This document shows, one piece after another, positions 46,153-56,234 of a stretch of DNA of 64,000 nucleotides; the first letter of the stretch is position 1, and each line of letters begins with the position of its first letter. Source of the DNA: Sphingobium aromaticiconvertens (GTDB lineage: Bacteria; Pseudomonadota; Alphaproteobacteria; Sphingomonadales; Sphingomonadaceae). The notes below the pieces were generated by a model that ran no database searches, was not told where the DNA came from, and worked only from the letters and a program-made list of their open reading frames with translations. The DNA lies in NCBI RefSeq assembly GCF_037154075.1, contig NZ_JBANRJ010000001.1, positions 4,087,501 through 4,151,500 of the forward strand, in the 5' to 3' direction. Made by a program: the position numbers and the translations under genes.

Positions 46153-46532
46153 GCGAACCCGCCCACCCCCATACCGGTCATGACGACCATCACGATGCCG
46201 GCGCCCACGGTACGATGGGCAGCTACATGATCGGTTTCGGCCTGTCGGTACTGCTGACGGCCATTCCCTTCTGGCTGGTGATGAGCGGCGTGCTGGGCAA
46301 TGCGCAGGCCACCGGCATCATCATCATGGGCTTTGCCGTGGTCCAGATATTGGTCCACATGGTCTTCTTCCTGCACATGAACACGCGGGCAGAAGGAGGA
46401 TGGTCGATGATGGCGCTGATCTTCACCATCGTGCTGGTGGTCATCACCCTGTCCGGCTCCATGTGGGTCATGTATCATATGAACCATAATATGATGCCTG
46501 TCAGCGCGCATGACATGAGCCAGATGCCGTGA
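46149..46532 (+). CDS. cyoD: Ubiquinol oxidase subunit IV
   Basis: The 127-residue protein has a His/Asp-rich lead (HPHTGHDDHHDAGAHG) and three membrane helices, including GIIIMGFAVVQILVHMVFFLHMN, the CyoD signature. The ATG overlaps the cyoC stop as ATGA. The longer frame from 46068 is inside cyoC and not used. No cyoE (haem o synthase) follows, so haem synthesis must be encoded elsewhere. Confidence 0.92.
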   Translation: MSEPAHPHTGHDDHHDAGAHGTMGSYMIGFGLSVLLTAIPFWLVMSGVLGNAQATGIIIMGFAVVQILVHMVFFLHMNTRAEGGWSMMALIFTIVLVVITLSGSMWVMYHMNHNMMPVSAHDMSQMP

Positions 46533-47239
46533 ACACTTCCATGCCGGGGAGCCAAAAAAAACGCTTCCCGGTTCTCGCGCTTGTCGCCCTGTTGCTGGTC
46601 GCGGGACTGGTGGCACTGGGCGTCTGGCAAGTGCAACGCCTGGCATGGAAGCGCGACCTGATCGCCCGCATCGAAGCCCGCGTCCACGCCCCGCCCGCCC
46701 CCTTTCCCACGGACTGGTCCAGTGCCGACCGGAGCCGCGACGAATATCGCCGCGTCACCCTGTCCGGTCATTTCCTCAACGACCGCGCGACGCTGGTTCA
46801 GGCAGCAACGGTACGCGGCAGTGGCTTCTGGGTGATGACCCCGCTCGCAACGGATGGCGGAACCGTCCTCATCAATCGCGGCTTCATACCCGCTCGCGCC
46901 GCCGTCTATGCCAAGCCCGAGGGGGTTGTCCGCATAACCGGCCTGCTCCGCATGACCGAGCCGGGCGGCGGCTTCCTGCGGAGCAACGACGCCGCCGCCA
47001 ACCGCTGGTATTCACGCGACGTCACCGCCATCGCCCGCGCCCTGCCTGCTCCCGTCGCACCCTGGTTCGTGGATGCCGGGCAATCGGGCGGTCCCGACGC
47101 CCTGCCCGTGGGTAGCCTGACCGTCATCCGCTTCCCCAACAATCATCTGGTCTATGCCATCACCTGGTTTACGCTGGCGGCAATGGTCGCCGGAGCCTAC
47201 ATCTTCGTGATGCGCGTGCAGAAACAGCCCCGCCCATGA
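46529..47239 (+). CDS. SURF1-family oxidase assembly protein
   Basis: The 236-residue protein starts at GTG overlapping the cyoD stop. It has two terminal membrane helices (LVALLLVAGLVALGVWQVQRL and YAITWFTLAAMVAGAYIFV) around a periplasmic domain with FLNDRATLVQAATVRGSGFWVMTPLATDGGTVLINRGFIP. SURF1 helps place haem in oxidase subunit I. Its place after cyoD supports that role. Confidence 0.92.
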   Translation: MNTSMPGSQKKRFPVLALVALLLVAGLVALGVWQVQRLAWKRDLIARIEARVHAPPAPFPTDWSSADRSRDEYRRVTLSGHFLNDRATLVQAATVRGSGFWVMTPLATDGGTVLINRGFIPARAAVYAKPEGVVRITGLLRMTEPGGGFLRSNDAAANRWYSRDVTAIARALPAPVAPWFVDAGQSGGPDALPVGSLTVIRFPNNHLVYAITWFTLAAMVAGAYIFVMRVQKQPRP

Positions 47240-48555
47240 TCGGCACCACCGCCCGGACGGCGCGGCGCTGGCTGATGCGCGAATGGCCCGCCAACGCTGC
47301 GGGTCGCCGCAACATGCTGCTTCTCATGCAACTGCGCTGGATCGCCGCCGGGGGACAGGTCGCGACCATATTGATCGTGCATTTTGCGATGGGCATCGCC
47401 CTGCCGCTCATTCCCATGCTGGTCGCCCCGGTCGTTGCTACGCTGGTCAACCTTGCCAGCATGGCAGTGCTGCGCAGGCGCACCGACATCGCCCATGCCG
47501 AACTGTTCGTGGCGCTCCTGTTCGACGTTTTCTGCCTTACGGTGCAACTCTATCTCAGCGGCGGGGCAACCAACCCCTTCGTCTCGCTCTATCTGCTTCA
47601 GGTCGTGCTGGGCGCGATCCTGCTCGACCGGCGCAGCGCCTGGGGCATCGTCGCCATCTCTGCCGCCTGCGCCGCCTTGCTATCGAAGGCCTATCACCCC
47701 CTCATCCTGCCGCCCAAGCTGGCGGGCCGATTGTTCGACCTGCATATTGCGGGCACCTGGGTCTGCTTCACAATGATCGCCACCCTGCTGGTGCTGTTCA
47801 TCGCCCGCATCAATCGTAACCTGCGCGCACGCGAAGCCTATCTGGCTGACCTGCGGCAACAGGCGGCGGAGGAAGAACATATCGTCCGCATGGGCCTGCT
47901 CGCGTCAGGGGCTGCGCATGAATTGGGCACGCCGCTCGCCTCGCTCGCAGTCATCCTCAACGACTGGCAGCATATGCCGCATATCGCCGCCGATGCCGAC
48001 CTGTCCGCCGAGGTGAAGGAAATGCAGGCGGAGGTTGGTCGCTGCAAGGCCATCGTCACCGGCATTTTGCTGTCTTCCGGCGAAGCACGCGGCGAAGCCC
48101 CCGAAGTGACCAGCGTCCACCACTTTATTGACAGCATTGCCGAGGCGTGGCGAGCCATCCACCCCGGCACGCCGCTGCAATGCCAGTTCGGCCCGCACGA
48201 CTATCCGCGCATCGTCGCCGACCCGGTCATCCGGCAGGCGGTCACCAACCTGCTCGACAATGCGGTGGAGGCTGGGGCAAATCATGTCGATCTGATCGTC
48301 GGATGCGACAATGTCATGCTCAACATCGCCGTGCGCGACGATGGCCATGGCTTCTCCGACACGATGCTGGCCGAGTTCGGCAAGCCCTATCGCTCGACCA
48401 AGGGCAATCAGGGCCGGGGATTGGGCCTATTCCTGGTCGTCAACGTGGTACGCAAGCTGGGCGGCGATGTATCGGCCAGCAATGCGCCTGACGGCGGCGC
48501 GCTGATCCTGCTGCGCCTGCCGCTCGCAACGCTCGCCTATGAGGAGCGCAACTGA
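47236..48555 (+). CDS. regB: RegB/PrrB-type redox-sensing histidine kinase
   Basis: The 439-residue kinase has about six N-terminal membrane helices with the RegB ubiquinone-site motif SGGATNPFVSLYLLQVVLGA, a dimerisation H-box GAAHELGTPLASLAV and an HATPase domain (NLLDNAVEAGAN, RDDGHGFSD, GRGLGLFLV). RegB kinases read the quinone pool or oxidase flux. Its start overlaps the SURF1 stop, linking it directly to the oxidase. The redox Cys usually seen after the H-box is not present in that spot. Confidence 0.9.
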   Translation: MIGTTARTARRWLMREWPANAAGRRNMLLLMQLRWIAAGGQVATILIVHFAMGIALPLIPMLVAPVVATLVNLASMAVLRRRTDIAHAELFVALLFDVFCLTVQLYLSGGATNPFVSLYLLQVVLGAILLDRRSAWGIVAISAACAALLSKAYHPLILPPKLAGRLFDLHIAGTWVCFTMIATLLVLFIARINRNLRAREAYLADLRQQAAEEEHIVRMGLLASGAAHELGTPLASLAVILNDWQHMPHIAADADLSAEVKEMQAEVGRCKAIVTGILLSSGEARGEAPEVTSVHHFIDSIAEAWRAIHPGTPLQCQFGPHDYPRIVADPVIRQAVTNLLDNAVEAGANHVDLIVGCDNVMLNIAVRDDGHGFSDTMLAEFGKPYRSTKGNQGRGLGLFLVVNVVRKLGGDVSASNAPDGGALILLRLPLATLAYEERN

Positions 48556-49097
48556 TGAACCAGCCAGCCCAAGATCGCCTGCTGGTCATCGTCGAGGATG
48601 ACGAAGCCTTTGCCCGCACCCTCAAACGCTCGTTCGAGCGGCGCGGCTATACCGTCCTGCTCGCCGACAGCCAGCCGGCGTTGAACGCGTTGCTGGAGAC
48701 GCATCGTCCCGGCTTTGCGGTGGTCGACCTGAAGCTGGGGACGACATCGGGCCTCGCCTGCGTCGAAATGCTCCACGCCCACGACCCGGCCATGCAGATC
48801 GTCGTCCTCACCGGCTTTGCCAGCATTGCGACTGCGGTGGAGGCGATCAAGCTAGGCGCGTCCCACTATCTCGCCAAGCCGTCCAACACCGACGATATCG
48901 AGGCGGCCTTCGCCAAGGCCAGAGGCGACGCCACCGCGCCGCTCGCCGATCGGACGACATCCATCAAAACACTGGAATGGGAACGCATCCACGAGATGCT
49001 GGCGGAAACCGACTTCAACATCTCCGAAACCGCGCGCAGATTGGGCATGCACCGCAGGACGCTCGCACGGAAACTGGGCAAGCGCCAGGTTAGCTAA
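48555..49097 (+). CDS. regA: RegA/PrrA-type response regulator
   Basis: The 180-residue regulator has a receiver domain with VEDDEAFA, phosphoacceptor Asp in FAVVDLKLGTTSGL (about 60) and Lys in YLAKPSN. A short proline-free linker leads to a Fis-type HTH, FNISETARRLGMHRRTLARKLGKR, as in RegA/ActR/PrrA. It overlaps regB by one base. In alphaproteobacteria this pair controls oxidases, carbon and nitrogen use with oxygen. Confidence 0.93.
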   Translation: MNQPAQDRLLVIVEDDEAFARTLKRSFERRGYTVLLADSQPALNALLETHRPGFAVVDLKLGTTSGLACVEMLHAHDPAMQIVVLTGFASIATAVEAIKLGASHYLAKPSNTDDIEAAFAKARGDATAPLADRTTSIKTLEWERIHEMLAETDFNISETARRLGMHRRTLARKLGKRQVS

Positions 49098-49104
49098 GAG
49101 TGGC

Positions 49105-50148
49105 TTAGCTGACCGCCGCCTCCAATATGCGGATTGTGCCCGCCGTAGCGTCGATTTCCGCAAGGGTACCGACCGGCAGGCTGAACTGATTGGCGACATG
49201 GCCGAACATCGCGCCCTGATAAGCGGGCACGCCCAGCGGCGCCAGATGCTGCTCCAGAACCTGCGACAGGGTGAAGCCGCCATAGGATGGCCCCGGACTG
49301 CTACACCCCGTGCACTGACCAAACACCACGCCCGCCACCTTGCCCAGCACGCCTGCCAGCGCCAACTGGGTCAGCATCCGGTCGATCCGATATTCCGCCT
49401 CACTCACATCCTCGATGAACAGGATCGCGCCGTCGAAATCAGGCAGATAGGCCGTACCCATCAGCGCGCACAGCACGCTCAGATTGCCGCCCAGCAGCTT
49501 CCCCCGCGCCTTGCCCGGATGGAAAGTCCGAACCCGCCCAATCCGCGGCACCAGCCGATCCTCCATCCCCACCGGATTGCTGTAGAGCGGGGTCGCAGCA
49601 TCAAAAGTCAGCGCGCGAAACCCTTCCCAGGAAAACTTGCCCCAGCTACTCGCTGCATTGGGACCATGGATGGTCGTGAACCCTGCCCGCGCGGCAAAGG
49701 CCAGATGGAGCGCGGTAATATCGCTGAACCCGATCAGCAGCTTGGGATTGGCGCGAATCGTTTTCCAGTCGAGATAGGGCAATATCCGCGCGCAACCCCA
49801 TCCGCCGCGTACCGCGAACACAGCCTTTACATCAGGGTCGGCGTACATGGCGTTGAGATCCGCAGCGCGGTCGGCATCCGTCCCCGCCAGATAGCCATGC
49901 CGATCCGCCAGATGCGCCGCCGCCTTGGGCACCAGCCCCATCGCCCGGATCGTTTCCTCGACCAGCGCCAGATCAAAACTGTCGTCGGTAAATCCCGCCG
50001 GTTCGACCAGCCCTACCGTATCGCCCGGATGCAGGCGTGGCGGCTTGCGGCGAGCGGACAGTGCGGCCTGCACGCCCAAAGGCAAGGTCAGCGCGAAGGC
50101 GGCGCTGGCAGCGGCCAACGATTGGAACATATGGCGTCGGTTCAGCAT
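49105..50148 (-). CDS. ldcA: LD-carboxypeptidase (S66 family)
   Basis: The 347-residue protein has a signal peptide (RRHMFQSLAAASAAFALTLPLGVQA), a nucleophile Ser in LIGFSDITALHLA, Glu in LFIEDVSEAEYRIDRM and His near GAMFGHVANQ. These make the S66 Ser-His-Glu triad. It trims the terminal D-Ala from muropeptide tetrapeptides during wall recycling. A signal peptide on an LdcA means periplasmic location, unlike cytosolic E. coli LdcA. Confidence 0.9.
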   Translation of the reverse strand: MLNRRHMFQSLAAASAAFALTLPLGVQAALSARRKPPRLHPGDTVGLVEPAGFTDDSFDLALVEETIRAMGLVPKAAAHLADRHGYLAGTDADRAADLNAMYADPDVKAVFAVRGGWGCARILPYLDWKTIRANPKLLIGFSDITALHLAFAARAGFTTIHGPNAASSWGKFSWEGFRALTFDAATPLYSNPVGMEDRLVPRIGRVRTFHPGKARGKLLGGNLSVLCALMGTAYLPDFDGAILFIEDVSEAEYRIDRMLTQLALAGVLGKVAGVVFGQCTGCSSPGPSYGGFTLSQVLEQHLAPLGVPAYQGAMFGHVANQFSLPVGTLAEIDATAGTIRILEAAVS

Positions 50149-50178
50149 CGCGCCATCCTGCCCATCGCTTTCAGCCCG

Positions 50179-50622
50179 TCAATAGGCGCTACCGTCCTTG
50201 CGTCGATAGCTCCCACCGGACAAATGCAGGTCGACATCGGAATAATGGCAATCGCTGGCCGAGGGCCGACCGATCGCCAGGAACACGCAATCACCATCGC
50301 TTTCATTGACCAACTGGTGCCCGTTGGGATCGCCCTTAGGAAAAGCGGCCATATCTCCAGCCCGCATCTTCACCCGGCCGTCCTCTTCGATCAGCACGGC
50401 CTCCCCCACCAGCATGACGACCAGTTCGTCCTCATCCTCATGCCAATGCCGCTGGGATGAGGACGCACCGGGCTTCAGCACGACATGGCTGGCGCCGAAA
50501 TCGGTAAGGCCCACGGCTTTCCCGACCCGCCGAACCCATCGCCCTGCAACAGCAGCGGCAAGATCGCCCGGATAGCCGGTGGCGTTCGTCTGCGGGATCG
50601 CATCCAGATCGAGTTTCGGCAT
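50179..50622 (-). CDS. Cupin-domain protein
   Basis: The 147-residue single-domain cupin has motif 1 HWHEDEDELVVMLVGEAVLIEEDG and motif 2 GDMAAFPKGDPNGHQLVN, with the His and Glu metal ligands. Similar proteins are annotated as cupins with no known reaction. It is 30 bases upstream of ldcA on the same strand, possibly co-transcribed. Confidence 0.85.
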   Translation of the reverse strand: MPKLDLDAIPQTNATGYPGDLAAAVAGRWVRRVGKAVGLTDFGASHVVLKPGASSSQRHWHEDEDELVVMLVGEAVLIEEDGRVKMRAGDMAAFPKGDPNGHQLVNESDGDCVFLAIGRPSASDCHYSDVDLHLSGGSYRRKDGSAY

Positions 50623-50672
50623 GAGGCCTCCTCCTGCTGGTCAAGGAACATCGCATTCGCTAACGCACACCC

Positions 50673-51818
50673 ATGACTCTGACCAGCACCAATGCCGACC
50701 CGGTGGCCCTTGCCACACGCCTGATGGCCTGCCCCTCCGTCACCCCCGCGCGGGGCGAGGTTTTCGCGGTGCTGGAAGCCATGCTGAAGCCGTTGGGCTT
50801 CACCGTCGATCGCTTCATTTCAGGCGAAGCGCCCGACGGTCCCGTCGAAAACCTGCTGGCGCATCGCACCACAGGGCCGGGGCCGCATTTCGCCTTTGCC
50901 GGGCATCTGGACGTGGTGCCGCCCGGTGGCGGCTGGACCAGTGAGCCATTCATGCCCGAAGTCCGTGGCGACCTGCTCTATGGGCGCGGCGCGGTGGATA
51001 TGAAGGGGTCGATCGCCTGCTTCGTCGCCGCGTTGGCCAACCTGCCCAACGACCTCCCCGGCACGATCAGCCTGATCATCACCGGCGACGAGGAAGGCCC
51101 GGCCGTCCACGGCACGCTGGCACTGATGGAGCAGATGAAGGCGCGCGAATTGTGGCCCGACCTGTGCCTCGTCGGTGAGCCGACCTCGGTCCAGCGGCTG
51201 GGCGACATGGTGAAGATCGGGCGGCGTGGTTCAGTCAATATGTGGATCAGGGTGGAAGGCGCGCAAGGCCATGTCGCCTATCCCCACCTTGCCGACAACC
51301 CAATCCCGCGCCTCATCCGCATCCTCTCCGCCATCGACGCGGAGGTGCTGGACGAAGGCACTGACTGGTTCCAGCCGAGCAACATCGAAGTCACCGATCT
51401 GGAGGTCGGCAACCCCGCCCACAATGTCATTCCCGCCGCCGCCACGGCGCGCATCTCGATCCGCTTCAACGACCGGCATAGCGGCGCATCGCTGATCGAG
51501 CGGATCAGCGCCATCGCCGCGCAAGATGGCGGCACGGTGACGGCGAAAATCAGTGGCGAACCCTTCCTGACCGAACCCGGCGCCTTCTCTACCCTGATCT
51601 CCACCGCGATCCAGGAGGCGACCGGCGTCACGCCCGACCTCTCCACCACCGGCGGCACCTCCGATGCCCGCTTCCTCGCAAAGCTCTGCCCCGTGGTCGA
51701 GTTCGGCCTGACCAATGCGACGATGCACAAGCTGGACGAAGCGGTGGCGATCGCCGACCTGCATCAACTTACCACCATCTATGGCATAATCGTCGAGCGG
51801 GCGTTGAAAGGCGGCTGA
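50673..51818 (+). CDS. dapE: Succinyl-diaminopimelate desuccinylase
   Basis: The 381-residue M20 metallohydrolase has FAGHLDVVPPGGGW (zinc His and catalytic Asp), GRGAVDMKGSIACF (bridging Asp), GDEEGPAVHGT (catalytic Glu pair), and GGTSDARFLAKLCPVVEFG at the C-terminus. It removes succinate in lysine and meso-diaminopimelate synthesis for the cell wall. The start lies 50 bases from the divergent cupin gene. Confidence 0.94.
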   Translation: MTLTSTNADPVALATRLMACPSVTPARGEVFAVLEAMLKPLGFTVDRFISGEAPDGPVENLLAHRTTGPGPHFAFAGHLDVVPPGGGWTSEPFMPEVRGDLLYGRGAVDMKGSIACFVAALANLPNDLPGTISLIITGDEEGPAVHGTLALMEQMKARELWPDLCLVGEPTSVQRLGDMVKIGRRGSVNMWIRVEGAQGHVAYPHLADNPIPRLIRILSAIDAEVLDEGTDWFQPSNIEVTDLEVGNPAHNVIPAAATARISIRFNDRHSGASLIERISAIAAQDGGTVTAKISGEPFLTEPGAFSTLISTAIQEATGVTPDLSTTGGTSDARFLAKLCPVVEFGLTNATMHKLDEAVAIADLHQLTTIYGIIVERALKGG

Positions 51819-51849
51819 CACGAACGGGTCTATACCCTAAATTAGCGCC

Positions 51850-52368
51850 ATGTCCCTGACCGCCCTCATCCTCCTTTTCCTTGCCACCGTCGCGGGCATG
51901 GAGGGCTTTGCCTATGCGATGCACCGCTGGGTCATGCATGGGCCGGGCTGGTTTCTCCACGCCAGCCATCACCGCCCCCGCACCGGCAACTGGGAATGGA
52001 ACGACCTTTATTTCGTAATCTTCGCCATGCCCTCGATCCTGCTGCTGCTGGGCGGCGTGCAACTGGGCTGGGGCGATTGGGCAACGGTGGTGGGCGCGGG
52101 CATTGCTACCTATGGCGCCATCTATCTGGGCTTCCACGACATCATCGTCCATCGTCGGGTCGGGCACCGCTATGTGCCGCGCTCCACCTATATGAAGCGG
52201 ATCGTCCAGGCGCACCGGCTGCATCATGCTGTGACAAGCAAGCATGGCACGGTCAGCTTCGGCTTTCTGGTCGCCCCCCGGCCAGACGTGCTGAAAGCGC
52301 AATTGGCGCGGCAGGATGAGGCCGTGCTGCGCCGGTCCGCCGCCGCCGATCAGAAGGCCGATGCCTGA
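51850..52368 (+). CDS. crtZ: Beta-carotene hydroxylase
   Basis: The 172-residue di-iron membrane enzyme has the histidine boxes HRWVMHG, HASHH, HDIIVHRRVGHRY and HRLHHA of CrtZ. It adds hydroxyls to beta-ionone rings to make zeaxanthin, from which sphingomonad nostoxanthin is derived. No other crt genes are nearby, as usual for crtZ in sphingomonads. The start is 32 bases after dapE. Confidence 0.9.
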   Translation: MSLTALILLFLATVAGMEGFAYAMHRWVMHGPGWFLHASHHRPRTGNWEWNDLYFVIFAMPSILLLLGGVQLGWGDWATVVGAGIATYGAIYLGFHDIIVHRRVGHRYVPRSTYMKRIVQAHRLHHAVTSKHGTVSFGFLVAPRPDVLKAQLARQDEAVLRRSAAADQKADA

Positions 52369-52443
52369 ACTGCCTCTGTTCGTCCTTGGTAAGCCCCCAT
52401 TCTTCCCCTATGGAAAGCGCAAACATTCTATGGGGACGTCCAC

Positions 52444-53313
52444 TTGATCCTGACCCTCGCCGCAGCCGCTGCGACCAGCCACATCCAGTTCAATGACCTC
52501 GGCCTCAGCCCGGTCGCGCTGGATTTGGGTTTCTTCACGCTAAAATGGTACAGTCTGGCCTATCTGGCCGGCATCATGGTGGGCTATTGGTATCTGCTGA
52601 AGCTGATCGCTCAACCCGGATCACCGATGGCGCGGCGCCATGCCGACGACATGATCTTTTACGCCACGCTCGGCATCATCATCGGCGGGCGGCTGGCCTA
52701 TGTGCTGTTCTACCAGCCGGACATCCTCCAGAATCCGCTCGATATCTTCAAGCTGTGGAATGGCGGCATGTCCTTCCATGGCGGCGTCATCGGCGTGTCG
52801 CTGGGCGTCCTTTATCTGGCGCGCAAGGAGGGACTGTCCTGGTTGCGAGTGCATGATTATGTCGCCTGCTGCGTGCCCTTCGGCCTGTTCTTCGGCCGCC
52901 TCGCCAATTTCGTGAATGGCGAATTGTGGGGCAAGGAAAGCGATGTGCCATGGGCGATGGTCTTCCCTACCGGCGGCGCCTTCGCCCGTCATCCCAGTCA
53001 GCTTTACGAAGCCGCGCTGGAGGGCGTTCTGTTGTTCCTGATCCTCGCCTTTGCCTTCTGGAAGACCAACGCCCGCTATCAACCGGGCAAGCTCGTCGGC
53101 ATTTTCCTGCTGGGCTATGGCTCTTTCCGGTTCTTCGTCGAATATTTCCGCGAAGCCGATGCCCAGTTGATGGAGTTCGCCGCACGCACCGGCCTGCATA
53201 TGGGCCAGTGGCTGTGCGTCCCGATGATATTGGGCGGCCTCTATTTGATCGCAACGGCCAAGGGGCGCCGCGTCCGGGTGGAACCGGTCGCGGGGAGCGC
53301 CAGTGTCAGCTAA
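52444..53313 (+). CDS. lgt: Prolipoprotein diacylglyceryl transferase
   Basis: The 289-residue protein has seven membrane segments and the Lgt motifs [27 protein letters not shown] (signature) and [12 protein letters not shown]. It moves diacylglycerol from phosphatidylglycerol to the lipobox Cys of secreted lipoproteins such as the CyoA and DUF4142 products here. The start is TTG at 52444 with no in-frame ATG. It overlaps the next gene by 11 bases. Confidence 0.93.
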   Translation: MILTLAAAAATSHIQFNDLGLSPVALDLGFFTLKWYSLAYLAGIMVGYWYLLKLIAQPGSPMARRHADDMIFYATLGIIIGGRLAYVLFYQPDILQNPLDIFKLWNGGMSFHGGVIGVSLGVLYLARKEGLSWLRVHDYVACCVPFGLFFGRLANFVNGELWGKESDVPWAMVFPTGGAFARHPSQLYEAALEGVLLFLILAFAFWKTNARYQPGKLVGIFLLGYGSFRFFVEYFREADAQLMEFAARTGLHMGQWLCVPMILGGLYLIATAKGRRVRVEPVAGSASVS

Positions 53314-54388
53314 AGCCGGGTCGGGCGACGCATTGCCGCTGCCGGAGCGGCTGAAGCGGCAGATCGAATCGGGTGGCCCGATTTCCATCGCCCATTATAT
53401 GGCTGAAGCGAACGGCCAATATTACGGCACTCGCGACCCGCTGGGGCAGGATGGCGATTTCACTACCGCACCCGAGATCAGCCAGATGTTCGGCGAATTG
53501 GTGGGCCTGTGTCTTGCCGATATGTGGATGCGGTCGGGCCGACGCCCTGCCCCGCTCTATGTCGAACTGGGGCCGGGGCGCGGCACGCTGGCGGTCGATG
53601 CGCTGCGCGCGATGGAGGGGGCGGCGCTCGCCCCCCGCGTTCATTTCGTGGAGACGAGTCCGTCCCTGCGCGGACGGCAAAAGGCGCTACTGCCCCACGT
53701 CACCCACCATGACACGATCGACAGCCTGCCCGAAGAAGGGCCGCTGCTGGTTATCGCCAACGAATTTTTCGACGCACTGCCGATCCGCCAACTGGTCCGC
53801 ACCGGACAGGAATGGCGCGAACGGGTGATAATCGCCCAGACGGACGAGGCCGACGGTACGATCCGTTTTCTGCCGATGCCGGGCTATCGGCAGGTGGAAG
53901 CGGGAATTCCCGACATGGCCGCAGATGCGCCGCAGGGCGCGGTATTGGAAACGCCGCCTGCGGGGGCTGCCATCGCCTTCATGCTGGCCAAGCGGATCGC
54001 GAAACAGGGCGGCTGCGCGATCATCATCGACTATGGCTATGAAGGCCCCGCAATCGGCGACACGCTGCAAGCGGTGCGCGGCCACCGTTTCGCCGATCCC
54101 TTCATGGAGCCGGGCGAAAGCGACCTGACCGCGCATGTCGATTTCACTGTTTTGGGCAATATGGCGCGACAGGCCGACCTCAAAGTGCTGGGGCCGGTTG
54201 GGCAAGGTCCGTTTCTTCAGGCACTGGGCATCGACGTTCGCGCCGCGCAACTGGCGCAGACTTCGCCGGAGCGGGCGGAGGAGATAGAGAGTGCGCGGGC
54301 GCGGCTGACCCAGGCGGAACAGATGGGAACCTTGTTCAAGGCGATGGCGATCGTCCATCCCGACTGGGCCGAACCGGCGGGATTCTAA
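53303..54388 (+). CDS. SAM-dependent methyltransferase, MidA/NDUFAF7 family
   Basis: The 361-residue protein has an N-terminal [33 protein letters not shown], then SAM loop [28 protein letters not shown] and [10 protein letters not shown], the full pattern of PF02636 (MidA). NDUFAF7 methylates an Arg in complex I subunit NDUFS2. A bacterial equivalent role is plausible but untested. It starts at GTG inside lgt. Confidence 0.88.
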   Translation: MSAKAGSGDALPLPERLKRQIESGGPISIAHYMAEANGQYYGTRDPLGQDGDFTTAPEISQMFGELVGLCLADMWMRSGRRPAPLYVELGPGRGTLAVDALRAMEGAALAPRVHFVETSPSLRGRQKALLPHVTHHDTIDSLPEEGPLLVIANEFFDALPIRQLVRTGQEWRERVIIAQTDEADGTIRFLPMPGYRQVEAGIPDMAADAPQGAVLETPPAGAAIAFMLAKRIAKQGGCAIIIDYGYEGPAIGDTLQAVRGHRFADPFMEPGESDLTAHVDFTVLGNMARQADLKVLGPVGQGPFLQALGIDVRAAQLAQTSPERAEEIESARARLTQAEQMGTLFKAMAIVHPDWAEPAGF

Positions 54389-54480
54389 AAACCTCCCGCG
54401 CGGTTCATCGCATCGAGGAGAATCCCAAACTTTTTGTTAACCATCTGCCATGCAAAGTGACCCCAACGAGACATGGGATC

Positions 54481-54663
54481 ATGAGCATGAGCAACGTTCA
54501 GGAAGCGGTTTTTCACATCGGCCAGACGATCAACCGGCAGATGCTGACGACGCCCGCATCCAATTTTCAGCCTGAGCCGATCAGCACGATCATCGAACGA
54601 CTGAACGCCCGCGTTTCGGCCAATGCGGCGCGGACGGCGGCCATGCGGACCGCAAACGCCTAA
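54481..54663 (+). CDS. Small hypothetical protein, 60 aa
   Basis: The product [20 protein letters not shown] continues with an [23 protein letters not shown] helix and no membrane segment. No clear ribosome site precedes it and no family is recognised. The stop overlaps the rnhB stop on the opposite strand. Codon bias is consistent with coding, but this could be chance. Confidence 0.35.
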   Translation: MSMSNVQEAVFHIGQTINRQMLTTPASNFQPEPISTIIERLNARVSANAARTAAMRTANA

Positions 54664-55259
54664 AGCAGCAGCAACTGCGCCACCGGCGCGAAGCTGCGGC
54701 GGTGGAGCGTCGTCGGGCCGTGGGTCCGCAGCGCCGCCAGATGCTTTGCGCTGCCATAGCCCTTGTTCGATTCCCAGCCATAATGTGGATGCTCGACAGC
54801 GGCGGCGATCATCATCCGGTCGCGCGTTTCTTTCGCGATGATCGAGGCCGCGGCGATCGACAGACACTTGGCATCGCCCTCCACGATCGCAGTCGATGCC
54901 CAGCGCCATTGTGGACAGCGATTCCCGTCCACCAGCACATGCGCGCACTCATGGGATAGCGCCTCAACCGCGCGGGTCATGGCCAGCATGGTCGCCCACA
55001 ATATGTTGATCGTGTCGATCTCCTCGACGCTGGCGATACCCACGCCCCAGCACAGCGCTCGTGCCTTGATCTCCACCTCCAGCACGGCGCGGCGCGGGGC
55101 TGACAGCTTCTTGCTGTCGTCCAGCCCCTGCGGACAATCCTCCGCCCGCAGAATGACGGCGGCGGCGACTACTGGCCCCGCCAGCGGCCCCCTGCCCGCT
55201 TCATCGACGCCAGCGACCAGACTGGGGTGATGCAGGCGTTCATGCGCGAAGTCAGGCAT
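54660..55259 (-). CDS. rnhB: Ribonuclease HII
   Basis: The 199-residue enzyme starts at [14 protein letters not shown]. It carries the first acidic motif [28 protein letters not shown], and later [24 protein letters not shown] with the remaining acidic residues. It cuts RNA primers and single ribonucleotides in DNA. The frame upstream to 55364 belongs to thiD in another phase. Its start overlaps the thiD stop by 8 bases. Confidence 0.93.
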   Translation of the reverse strand: MPDFAHERLHHPSLVAGVDEAGRGPLAGPVVAAAVILRAEDCPQGLDDSKKLSAPRRAVLEVEIKARALCWGVGIASVEEIDTINILWATMLAMTRAVEALSHECAHVLVDGNRCPQWRWASTAIVEGDAKCLSIAAASIIAKETRDRMMIAAAVEHPHYGWESNKGYGSAKHLAALRTHGPTTLHRRSFAPVAQLLLL

Positions 55260-56013
55260 GAGCGAGGAACCCATGCGGTACGCCCATAGGCCCATGCCCG
55301 CCGCCCAGCCCCGGCGCCAGTTCAAGCGCAGCGCGAACATATTTGCGGGCGCGTTCCACAGCATCGGTCAAGGCCATGCCCTGCGCCAATCCGGTGGCGA
55401 TCGCGCTGGCAAGGGTGCATCCCGTTCCATGCGTATGCGGGGTGTCTATTCGGGCATTGGCCCACGACTTTATGATACGGTCCGGGCCAATGAGGCGATC
55501 GGTCAGCATCGGGCCGTCGCCATGCCCGCCCTTCGCCAGCACATGCGTGTCGAAGGCCACTGCGATCCCGTCCCCGCCCAGCGCATCCAGTTCAGGGATA
55601 TTGGGCGTGACCAGTGTTGCGATGGCCATGAGTTTTTCGAAGGCCGCGATCGTGGCATCGTCGGCCAGCGCCGACCCGCTGGTGGCGACCATGACCGGAT
55701 CGAACACGATCGGCACCCCGTTCAGCATGGCCAGTCGCTCCGCCACGGCGTGGACCGTTTCCGCGCTACCGATCATGCCGATCTTCACCGCGTCCACGCC
55801 GATGTCGCTGATAACGCTGTTCATTTGCGCCAGCACCATAGCGGTGGGGATGGGGTGAACGCCCTGCACGCCCAACGTGTTCTGGGCGGTAACTGCTGCA
55901 ATCGCGGTCATGGCGTGGCCGCCCAGCATCGTTACGGCCTTTATGTCCGCCTGTATGCCAGCGCCGCCACCGCTGTCTGACCCGGCAATGATGAGGATGC
56001 GCGCCATGGTCAT
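55252..56013 (-). CDS. thiD: Hydroxymethylpyrimidine/phosphomethylpyrimidine kinase
   Basis: The 253-residue ribokinase-fold enzyme has [19 protein letters not shown] (substrate and ATP site), [17 protein letters not shown] and anion-hole [18 protein letters not shown]. It phosphorylates HMP twice for thiamine synthesis. I start at MTMARI (56013), which overlaps the preceding stop as ATGA. The longer frame runs into DUF1272. No other thi genes are here. Confidence 0.93.
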   Translation of the reverse strand: MTMARILIIAGSDSGGGAGIQADIKAVTMLGGHAMTAIAAVTAQNTLGVQGVHPIPTAMVLAQMNSVISDIGVDAVKIGMIGSAETVHAVAERLAMLNGVPIVFDPVMVATSGSALADDATIAAFEKLMAIATLVTPNIPELDALGGDGIAVAFDTHVLAKGGHGDGPMLTDRLIGPDRIIKSWANARIDTPHTHGTGCTLASAIATGLAQGMALTDAVERARKYVRAALELAPGLGGGHGPMGVPHGFLAHA

Positions 56014-56234
56014 GCGCGAAACCGGCGCTCGGTCGAGGCCGGGTTGCGGGCCAGCGCATCGCCCATGCGGGTCGGCCGGTCCATCAGTTCGCCGCCGCAA
56101 TTGGGGCAGCGATCGTCCAGCGCATCGGTGCATGGGGCGCAAAAGGTGCATTCGAACGAACAGATGAACGCGCCCGGCTCATCGGCGGGCGTATCCACGC
56201 CGCAGCGTTCGCAATCGGCACGCATTTCGAGCAT
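56010..56234 (-). CDS. DUF1272 zinc-ribbon-like protein
   Basis: The 74-residue product has six to eight Cys in MRADCERCGVDTP, FICSFECTFCAPC and DRCPNCGGEL, the DUF1272 pattern of paired metal-binding knuckles. The function is unknown. It overlaps glmM upstream and thiD downstream by 4 bases each, so it is translated within the glmM-thiD-rnhB operon. Confidence 0.85.
   Translation of the reverse strand: MLEMRADCERCGVDTPADEPGAFICSFECTFCAPCTDALDDRCPNCGGELMDRPTRMGDALARNPASTERRFRA

Noticed and set aside
49198..50460. 420-codon plus-strand open frame
   Set aside because: It is antisense to ldcA and cupin, with a Gln/Arg/His-rich composition typical of shadow frames.
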